DNA of 64,000 nucleotides from contig NZ_MCGB01000025.1 of the NCBI RefSeq assembly GCF_001699815.1, positions 310,001 to 374,000 of the forward strand, in the 5' to 3' direction. Positions 56,365-64,000 of this stretch are shown piece after piece. The first letter of the stretch is position 1, and each line of letters opens with the position of its first letter. Both the position numbers and the translations under genes were made by a program. This stretch comes from Ralstonia pickettii. Lineage in GTDB: Bacteria; Pseudomonadota; Gammaproteobacteria; Burkholderiales; Burkholderiaceae. A model generated the notes under the pieces. That model was not told where the DNA came from, searched no databases, and saw nothing but the letters and a program-made list of their open reading frames with translations.

Positions 56365-57279
56365 ATGAATCGTCTGATTTCTGCCTTCGTGGCGCTGGTC
56401 ATTGCCCTGGCGGTGTTCTCGTCGGTGGTGTTCGTGGTGGATCAGCGGCAGTACGCCGTGGTATTCGCCTTTGGGGAGATCAAGCAGGTCATCAAGGAGC
56501 CGGGGCTGCATTTCAAGCTTCCGCCCCCGCTGCAGAACGTGGTGTTCATGGATAAGCGCCTGCAGACCATCGATGTGGCCGGCGCCGATCGTTTCATTAC
56601 GGCAGAGAAAAAGAACCTGCTGGTCGACTGGTTCGTGAAGTGGCGCGTGTCCGATCCGCGTCTGTTCTACGTGAGCTTCAAGGGCGATAGCCGCCTTGCG
56701 CAGGACAGCATGACGCAGAAGATCAACTCCATCGCCCGAGATGAGTTTGCGCGCCGCACTGTTTCCGACGTGGTATCGACGGATCGCGAAGCTGTGATGC
56801 AGAGCATCCTCAAGGGCGTACAGGAGTACGGCAAGTCGGTCGGCGTGGACATCATCGACGTGCGCCTGAAGCGGGTGGATCTGCTGGCCAGCGTGACCGA
56901 ATCGGTCTACCGTCGCATGGAAGCCGAGCGCAAGCGCGTGGCCAACGAGCTGCGTTCGACGGGGGCTGCTGAGGGCGAAAAAATCCGCGCCGATGCCGAC
57001 CGTCAGCGCGAAGTCGTCCTGGCCGATGCCTACCGAGATGCGCAGAAGATCAAGGGGGAAGGCGATGCCCGCGCCGCTGACATTTATGCCGAGGCGTTTG
57101 GCCGTGATCCGCAGTTCGCCGCATTCTGGCGCTCCATGGAGGCGTATCGCGCATCGTTCCGAGATCGGAAGGACGTGATGGTGCTGCAGCCGAACAACGA
57201 TTTCTTCAAATACATGCGCAGCCCGAACGGCGGCAGCTCGTCAGCAGCGCCGGCTGCCCAGACGGGGCGACATCGCTAG
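56365..57279 (+). CDS. hflC: FtsH protease regulator HflC
   Basis: The 304-residue partner of HflK has an N-terminal membrane helix (about 4-24, ISAFVALVIALAVFSSVVF region) and an SPFH domain starting VVDQRQYAVVFAFGEI. A C-terminal coiled coil contains ADADRQREVVLADAYRDAQ. Length is close to E. coli HflC (334). ATG 56365 has AGGAGG upstream, 12 bp after hflK, so the pair is co-translated. Confidence 0.95.
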   Translation: MNRLISAFVALVIALAVFSSVVFVVDQRQYAVVFAFGEIKQVIKEPGLHFKLPPPLQNVVFMDKRLQTIDVAGADRFITAEKKNLLVDWFVKWRVSDPRLFYVSFKGDSRLAQDSMTQKINSIARDEFARRTVSDVVSTDREAVMQSILKGVQEYGKSVGVDIIDVRLKRVDLLASVTESVYRRMEAERKRVANELRSTGAAEGEKIRADADRQREVVLADAYRDAQKIKGEGDARAADIYAEAFGRDPQFAAFWRSMEAYRASFRDRKDVMVLQPNNDFFKYMRSPNGGSSSAAPAAQTGRHR

Positions 57280-57313
57280 TACAATGCTTCGCTGATTATT
57301 TGAGGCGGACAGA

Positions 57314-57334
57314 CCCCGGCTTGCCGGGGTTTTG
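57314..57334 (+). terminator. Possible terminator after hflC
   Basis: CCCCGGC and GCCGGGG form a tight hairpin followed by TTTTG, 35 nt after the hflC stop. It may only attenuate reading into the downstream DUF2065-hisZ-purA genes. Confidence 0.6.
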
Positions 57335-57355
57335 TTCGTTTGCCAACCGCATCCC

Positions 57356-57556
57356 ATGGAAGAGTCACTCCCCAACGTTTTGCTCGCAGCGTGCGCGCTG
57401 GTGCTCGTATTCGAGGGCATCTTGCCGTTCGTGGCGCCCCACGCCTGGCGACGCGCGTTCCAGACGCTGACTGATCTGCCCGACGAAAAGCTTCGCATGG
57501 TCGGCCTTGTGTCGATGGCGATCGGGCTGATCCTCCTGCGGTTGCTGCATCGCTAG
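57356..57556 (+). CDS. DUF2065 (YjeT) family small membrane protein
   Basis: The 66-residue protein has two hydrophobic segments (about 7-22 and 47-61) joined by a loop with [17 protein letters not shown], the DUF2065 pattern. E. coli yjeT likewise lies between hflC and purA. Its function is unknown. ATG 57356 (MEESLPN) is used; an in-frame ATG at 57332 would overlap the hairpin. Confidence 0.85.
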   Translation: MEESLPNVLLAACALVLVFEGILPFVAPHAWRRAFQTLTDLPDEKLRMVGLVSMAIGLILLRLLHR

Positions 57557-57614
57557 CGCACTTCCTGCCTTTTTACGAATTTCTGCCGTACCAAGACTCC
57601 AGAGCGAGACCGCC

Positions 57615-58778
57615 ATGCCGACCAATTGGTTGCTGCCTGAATCCATTGCTGACGTGCTGCCTTCCGAGGCACGCAAGATTGAAGAGTTGCGTCGCCGCAT
57701 GCTCGACCTGTTCCGCACCTACGGCTACGAACTGGTCATGCCGCCGATGCTGGAATACATCGAGTCGCTGCTCTCGGGCACCGGCCATGATCTGGACCTG
57801 AAGACATTCAAGCTGGTCGATCAGCTCTCGGGCCGCACCATCGGCCTGCGCGCGGACATTACGCCGCAAGTCGCCCGCATCGACGCCCACTTGCTGAATC
57901 GTGCTGGCGTGACGCGTCTGTGCTACGCGGGTTCGGTGTTGCATACGCGCCCAAGCGGATTCCACGTCACGCGCGAGCCGCTGCAGATCGGTGCCGAAAT
58001 CTATGGCCATGCCGGTCTGGAGGCCGATCTGGAAATCCAGGAGCTGATGCTCGCCGCGCTGTCGGCCGCTGGTTTGGCAGATGTGCGCCTGGACCTCTGC
58101 CACGTTGGCGTGGTGGCGGCGCTGCTGGAGCAATCGCCGATCGCCGCCCGCATTCAGGACGACCTCTTCACAGCGCTCGCCGCCAAGGATGTGCCCGCTC
58201 TGCGCGCCATCACGGTCGATCTGCCGCCGGCGCAGCGCGATGCCATCAATCTGCTGCCGGCACTGTACGGCGGTGTGGATGTGCTCGCTCGTGCGCGCAA
58301 GCAGTTGCCCGCGCTGCCAGCCATTGGCCGTGCGCTCGACGACTTGGCTACGCTGGCAGAGCGTGCAGGCGGTGCGACCGTTAACATCGACCTCGCCGAT
58401 TTGCGTGGCTACCATTACCACAGTGGTGTGATGTTTACTGCCTATGTGGCCGGCGTACCGAATGCCGTGGCGCGTGGCGGCCGGTATGACAAGGTCGGAG
58501 AGGCTTTCGGCCGCGCGCGTCCTGCGACCGGTTTTTCGCTGGACCTGCGTGAGGTCGCCGGGATTTCGCCGGTGGAAGCGCGGGCCGCTGCCATTCACGC
58601 GCCCTGGTCGGGGGACGCCAAACTGCGCGAGGCGATTGCCGCGCTGCGCGCTGCGGGCGAAATCGTGATCCAGTCGCTGCCGGGCCACCCGGAAGACCTG
58701 GAGGAATTCGCCTACGACCGGCAACTCGTCGAAGAGAGCGGCCGCTGGATCGTCAAGCCGCGCAACGCTTCGATCTGA
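57615..58778 (+). CDS. hisZ: ATP phosphoribosyltransferase regulatory subunit HisZ
   Basis: The 387-residue class II synthetase-like paralogue lacks tRNA charging and forms an octamer with short-form HisG, giving histidine feedback control. It starts [22 protein letters not shown], shows a HisRS-like core ([25 protein letters not shown]), and lacks the anticodon-binding domain. Presence of hisZ predicts a short HisG elsewhere in the genome. It lies between the DUF2065 gene and purA. Confidence 0.94.
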   Translation: MPTNWLLPESIADVLPSEARKIEELRRRMLDLFRTYGYELVMPPMLEYIESLLSGTGHDLDLKTFKLVDQLSGRTIGLRADITPQVARIDAHLLNRAGVTRLCYAGSVLHTRPSGFHVTREPLQIGAEIYGHAGLEADLEIQELMLAALSAAGLADVRLDLCHVGVVAALLEQSPIAARIQDDLFTALAAKDVPALRAITVDLPPAQRDAINLLPALYGGVDVLARARKQLPALPAIGRALDDLATLAERAGGATVNIDLADLRGYHYHSGVMFTAYVAGVPNAVARGGRYDKVGEAFGRARPATGFSLDLREVAGISPVEARAAAIHAPWSGDAKLREAIAALRAAGEIVIQSLPGHPEDLEEFAYDRQLVEESGRWIVKPRNASI

Positions 58779-58855
58779 GGCTGTTGCATAACGTTGTGTA
58801 AATACCCCGTAATTTCAGGGAAGCCCCTGGCAACAAGGGTAGAATACGTTTTTAA

Positions 58856-60214
<1,359 letters not shown>

Positions 60215-60228
60215 CGCGCAGCTCCCAG

Positions 60229-60255
60229 ATTCGCCCGGTGATTTGCCGGGCGAAT
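60229..60255 (+). terminator. Hairpin after purA
   Basis: ATTCGCCCGG (60229-60238) pairs with CCGGGCGAAT (60246-60255). Only three T residues follow, so termination may be partial. Confidence 0.55.
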
Positions 60256-60329
60256 TTGCATGGAGCCCGTTTTCAACAGAACACGATAGCGGCAACTCAC
60301 GCCGTATTGACGATACGAAGAGGTACACC

Positions 60330-60902
60330 ATGAACCAGCCGATCAACGACGACTCGCACCTGTGGGTGTCCTGGGACGACTACCACGGCCTGATCGAGCG
60401 CTTGGCGCTCGTCGTGCACGAGTCGGGCTGGAAGTTCGACAAGATTCTGTGCCTGGCGCGCGGCGGCTTGCGTGTTGGCGATCAGCTTTCGCGCATCTAC
60501 GATCTGCCGTTGGCCATCCTGGCGACCAGCAGCTATCGCGAAGCCGCCGGCACGCAGCAAGGCGATCTCGACATCGCGCAATACATCACTATGACGCGTG
60601 GCGAGCTGTCCGGCCGCGTGCTGCTGGTGGACGATCTGGTGGATTCGGGGGTCACGCTGGAGCGTGTCGGGCGTCACCTGAAAGAGCGTTATCCGGCCGT
60701 GACCGACGTGCGTACCGCTGTGCTGTGGCACAAGGGGTGCTCGAAGATCAAGCCCGACTATGCCGTTCAGTTTCTGCCGACCAACCCCTGGATCCATCAA
60801 CCATTCGAGGAATACGATACGCTGCGTCCCCACAATCTGGCGGCGTGGATCAAGCGCGGCAAGTCGCGCCCGGCTGGCAACGGTGAGGCGCCGGGGGTTT
60901 GA
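60330..60902 (+). CDS. Phosphoribosyltransferase (hypoxanthine/xanthine-type)
   Basis: The 190-residue type I phosphoribosyltransferase has the PRPP-binding motif VLLVDDLVDSGVTL and the upstream CLARGGLRVGDQL segment. Such enzymes convert a purine base and PRPP to a nucleotide. Its place after purA supports a role in purine salvage (inference). ATG 60330 has GAAGAGG upstream; an in-frame ATG at 60243 would overlap the purA hairpin. Confidence 0.88.
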   Translation: MNQPINDDSHLWVSWDDYHGLIERLALVVHESGWKFDKILCLARGGLRVGDQLSRIYDLPLAILATSSYREAAGTQQGDLDIAQYITMTRGELSGRVLLVDDLVDSGVTLERVGRHLKERYPAVTDVRTAVLWHKGCSKIKPDYAVQFLPTNPWIHQPFEEYDTLRPHNLAAWIKRGKSRPAGNGEAPGV

Positions 60903-61237
60903 GGCGTTGGTCGATTGCGTCGAGGCGCGATGGAGTGGCGTGTGCGGCTTGCGTCGTGCGTGCCACTTCGGTAACCTGATGTCACGGGCGCAGCGTTGGC
61001 CCGAAACCCGCGTACGGATTGGCTTTGCAGGAGTTGTCCAATGCGAGCTGCGCGGTTGATCGAAGCGTGGTGTGTCTTTTGTGGACGCATTGGCTTCGAG
61101 CCCACCCAGCGTTGGGGCAGGTGAGGCCAGTGATCCTGGTTCGGCCCTGGCGCGATAGCCAAGACACAATGCACGTCGCCCTTAGCGGAATGTCGCGTCA
61201 GCTACTGAACAACAACAATCCGGCCGCGGAAAAGAAA
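60903..61237. other. Intergenic region between the phosphoribosyltransferase gene and tRNA-Leu
   Basis: No gene, repeat or RNA was recognised in these 335 bp; open frames here lack ribosome-binding sites and family resemblance. Confidence 0.6.
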
Positions 61238-61263
61238 AACGGCGCAACTTGCGTTGCGCCGTT
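61238..61263 (-). terminator. Terminator of tRNA-Leu
   Basis: AACGGCGCAAC pairs with GTTGCGCCGTT around a TTGC loop; on the minus strand it is followed by a T-rich run and lies 10 nt after the tRNA. Confidence 0.85.
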
Positions 61264-61272
61264 CCTAAACTC

Positions 61273-61357
<85 letters not shown>

Positions 61358-61427
61358 AGGTGTGCGTGTACCGAAGCTGTAATTATTACGGGATCCTGCG
61401 ATCCTGTCAACACTCTAGAAGAAAAAA

Positions 61428-64000
61428 TTGAATCAACCGACTTATCCGATCCCGAGCCGCGAGGAAATCCTCGGTGTGCTGCGCACGTCGGGGTCTCCGC
61501 TGTCTGCCACCGATATTGCCAAGGCGCTGTCGGTCACGCGCAAGGAGCATGACGGCTTTATCAAGCGTCTGACCGCCATGGAGCGGGACGGTCAGATCGA
61601 ACTCAACCGCAAGGGGCACTACGAACTGGCGCACCAGCCCAATTTCATCGAAGGCCGGGTAATTGGCCATCGCGATGGCTTCGGCTTTTTCGTACGCGAT
61701 GACGGCGAGCCCGATATCTTCCTGCCCGAACGAGAGATGCAGAAGGCCATGCACGGCGACCGCGCCCTGGTGCGCACCGTCGGCTACGATCGACGCGGGC
61801 GTTCGGAAGGGCAGATCGTCGAGATCCTGCAGCGGGCCAACAAGCGCGTCATCGGCCGGTTGCTTTCTGAAAGCGGCACGCTGGTCGTGGCGCCCGAAGA
61901 CAAGCGGCTCGGCCGCGACATCCTGATCGCGCCCAAGGGCCAGGGCAAGGCCAAGGTCGGTCAGGTGGTGAGCGTTGAGATCCTGGAGTATCCGGATCGC
62001 TACGTGCAGCCGATTGGCCGCGTGGTCGAAGTGCTGGGTGAGATTGATGACCCTGGCATGGAGATCGAAATTGCCGTGCGCAAGTACGGCGTGCCGCACG
62101 AGTTTTCTGAGCCGACGCAACGCGAGGCGGAAGCGCTGTCCGACGTGGTGCGCGATGCCGATCTGGCTGGCCGCATAGACTTGCGCGATGTGTCGCTCGT
62201 CACCATCGACGGAGAAGATGCGCGCGACTTCGATGATGCTGTCTATGCAGAGCCGGTCAAGATCGGTCGCACCAAGGGCTGGCGCCTGATTGTGGCGATT
62301 GCCGACGTGTCGCATTACGTGCGGCCGGGGCATCCGCTGGATGCAGACGCCATTGATCGCGCGACTTCGGTCTATTTCCCGCGCCGCGTGATCCCGATGC
62401 TGCCGGAGAAGCTCTCCAACGGCTTGTGCTCTCTGAATCCGGAGGTGGACCGCCTGTGCATGGTCTGCGATGCGGTGATCACGGCCAAGGGCGAGATCAA
62501 GGCCTATCAGTTCTATCCGGCGGTGATGCACTCGAAGGCGCGCCTGACCTACAACGAGGTCTGGGCCATCCTGTCAAACGTAAAGGGTCCGGAAGCGGCC
62601 AAGCGGGCGCCGCTGGTGCCGCATCTGCAAGACCTGTACGAGCTGTATCAGACGCTGCTCAAGGCACGCCGCGAGCGTGGCGCGATCGACTTCGACACCA
62701 CCGAGACGTACATCGTCTGCAACGCCCAGGGCAAGATCGAGCAGATCCTGCCGCGCACCCGAAACGATGCACACAGGCTGATCGAGGAGTGCATGCTGAC
62801 GGCCAACGTCTGCGCGGCCGAGATGCTGGAGAAGTACAAGCACCCGGCGCTGTACCGTGTCCATGCAGGTCCGACTGAGGAAAAGCTGCAGGCTCTGCGC
62901 GCCTTCCTGAAAACCAGCGGCTTGACGCTGGGCGGTGGCGACAAGCCGCAGGCCGCCGATTACGCCGAACTCATGGAAAAGGTGGCCGCCCGTCCTGACG
63001 CACCGATGCTGCAGACCATGTTGCTGCGCTCGATGCAGCAGGCGGTCTACAGCCCGGACAACATCGGTCACTTCGGTCTGGCGTATCCCGCGTATGCGCA
63101 CTTCACGAGCCCGATCCGCCGCTATCCGGACCTGCTGGTGCATCGCTCCATCAAGGCGATTCTGCATCGCACGCGTTATGTGCCGGCGCTGGCACCGGGC
63201 GTGCTGTTGAACAGCGCGCTATCGCCCAAGGCGCGTCGTCTGCAGGCCGAAGCTGAGAAAGGCGTGCCGGCTGCGGTTGTCAACAAGGCGAAGGTCGAAG
63301 CGATCTGGCATGAGCTGGGCGTGCATTGCTCGGCCAACGAGCGTCGCGCCGACGAAGCCTCGCGCGACGTCGAGGCGTGGCTCAAGTGCTACTTCATGCG
63401 CGACAAGCTCGGCAACGAGTTCTCGGGCACCGTCAGCGCCGTCACCTCGTTCGGCATCTTCGTGCAGCTCGACGAGTTGTACGTGGAAGGTCTGGTACAC
63501 GTGACTGAGCTGGGCAGCGATTACTTCCAATACGACGAAGCGCGCAACGAGCTGCGCGGCGAGCGCACGGGCATCCGTTATCGCCTGACCGACCGCGTGC
63601 GCGTGCAGTTGCTGCGCGTCGATCTGGATGCCCGGAAGATGGATTTCCGCCTGATCCAGGAGCCGTCGACCAAGGCGCTGCGCCCGGCCAAGGTGACCGG
63701 CGCGCCCGAAGCCTCGGTGGCGCGTCAGCCTGCCGGGGCGACGCCGGCGCCGCCGGTTGGCCGCAAGAAGCCGCGCCAGTTGGCCGCATTGTTGGGCGGT
63801 ACGGCCAAGCCGGAGGAGTCGTTCGACGAGACGCTCGATCGCGTCATCGAAGAGCAGCCGGTGTTCGAGCCGGGTAGCCGTGCACTGCCCCCGGGCCATG
63901 CCCACGCAAAGCCTGCGCGCAAGAAGCAGACGGCGCGTGGCACCAAGCCCAAGGGTGGCGCCAAGACCGCTGCGCCGCGCAAGGTGGCAGGCAAGGCCCC
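61428..64000 (+). CDS. rnr: Ribonuclease R (3' end beyond the window)
   Basis: RNase R is the processive 3'-5' exoribonuclease that degrades structured RNA and works in trans-translation. At least 857 codons are visible and the frame is open to the right edge. A start at TTG 61428 gives the N-terminal helix-turn-helix region (YPIPSREEILGVLRT). Cold-shock domains include EGRVIGHRDGFGFF. The RNB core has the catalytic aspartates in DGEDARDFDDAVYA. The S1 domain begins near residue 665 (FSGTVSAVTSFGIFV). From about residue 745 the tail becomes Ala/Pro/Lys/Arg-rich. No ATG precedes the conserved N-terminus, hence the TTG choice. Confidence 0.93.
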   Translation, partial: MNQPTYPIPSREEILGVLRTSGSPLSATDIAKALSVTRKEHDGFIKRLTAMERDGQIELNRKGHYELAHQPNFIEGRVIGHRDGFGFFVRDDGEPDIFLPEREMQKAMHGDRALVRTVGYDRRGRSEGQIVEILQRANKRVIGRLLSESGTLVVAPEDKRLGRDILIAPKGQGKAKVGQVVSVEILEYPDRYVQPIGRVVEVLGEIDDPGMEIEIAVRKYGVPHEFSEPTQREAEALSDVVRDADLAGRIDLRDVSLVTIDGEDARDFDDAVYAEPVKIGRTKGWRLIVAIADVSHYVRPGHPLDADAIDRATSVYFPRRVIPMLPEKLSNGLCSLNPEVDRLCMVCDAVITAKGEIKAYQFYPAVMHSKARLTYNEVWAILSNVKGPEAAKRAPLVPHLQDLYELYQTLLKARRERGAIDFDTTETYIVCNAQGKIEQILPRTRNDAHRLIEECMLTANVCAAEMLEKYKHPALYRVHAGPTEEKLQALRAFLKTSGLTLGGGDKPQAADYAELMEKVAARPDAPMLQTMLLRSMQQAVYSPDNIGHFGLAYPAYAHFTSPIRRYPDLLVHRSIKAILHRTRYVPALAPGVLLNSALSPKARRLQAEAEKGVPAAVVNKAKVEAIWHELGVHCSANERRADEASRDVEAWLKCYFMRDKLGNEFSGTVSAVTSFGIFVQLDELYVEGLVHVTELGSDYFQYDEARNELRGERTGIRYRLTDRVRVQLLRVDLDARKMDFRLIQEPSTKALRPAKVTGAPEASVARQPAGATPAPPVGRKKPRQLAALLGGTAKPEESFDETLDRVIEEQPVFEPGSRALPPGHAHAKPARKKQTARGTKPKGGAKTAAPRKVAGKA

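Overview
This GC-rich window looks like chromosomal core sequence of a beta-proteobacterium, most likely a Ralstonia species (inference from gene order and protein sequences; no search was run). Diagnostic blocks are surE-pcm-nlpD-rpoS, ndk-rlmN-pilW-rodZ-ispG-hisS-yfgM-bamB-der, and hfq-hflX-hflK-hflC-DUF2065-hisZ-purA, with addB-addA and the SRP RNA placed between trxA/rho and dnaX.

Layout. 1-2.2 kb: a secreted NlpC/P60 peptidase, then a complete IS3-family element whose transposase is made by -1 frameshifting. 2.2-5.3 kb: a patatin-like lipoprotein, gltX, and a tRNA-Ala/Glu/Asp cluster. 5.3-11.3 kb, mostly minus strand: MATE exporter, membrane glycosyltransferase, type-B ribosomal protein L31, a secreted unknown protein overlapping an MtfA-type peptidase, and a LuxR-type regulator whose receiver lacks the phospho-acceptor Asp. 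11.3-12.4 kb has no recognised gene. 12.4-16 kb: VpsR-like sigma54 activator, rho (frameshifted as given) and trxA. 16-26.4 kb: addB-addA, 4.5S RNA, and dnaX-ybaB-monooxygenase-recR. 26.4-35.9 kb is the accessory part: OprB-type porin, LysR regulator, CaiB/BaiF CoA-transferase, NitT/TauT-type ABC importer (permease frameshifted), TetR regulator, NemA-like ene-reductase and a quinone oxidoreductase. 36-64 kb is housekeeping: stationary-phase sigma factor, protein repair, rRNA methylation, type IV pilus and cell-shape factors, isoprenoid synthesis, outer-membrane assembly, GTPases, Hfq, the HflKC protease regulator, histidine and purine synthesis, tRNA-Leu, and RNase R running off the right edge.

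Three genes (rho, the ABC permease, pcm) each need exactly one base of correction to give a full-length family member. Because two of these are housekeeping genes, sequencing error is the simplest explanation, but true mutations are not excluded. No CRISPR array, prophage or recognisable defence island was seen. The most interesting leads are the apparently leaderless dnaX and surE transcripts, the Asp-less response regulator, the LysR/CoA-transferase/ABC cluster of unknown substrate, and the paired putative operators around the TetR and nemA genes.
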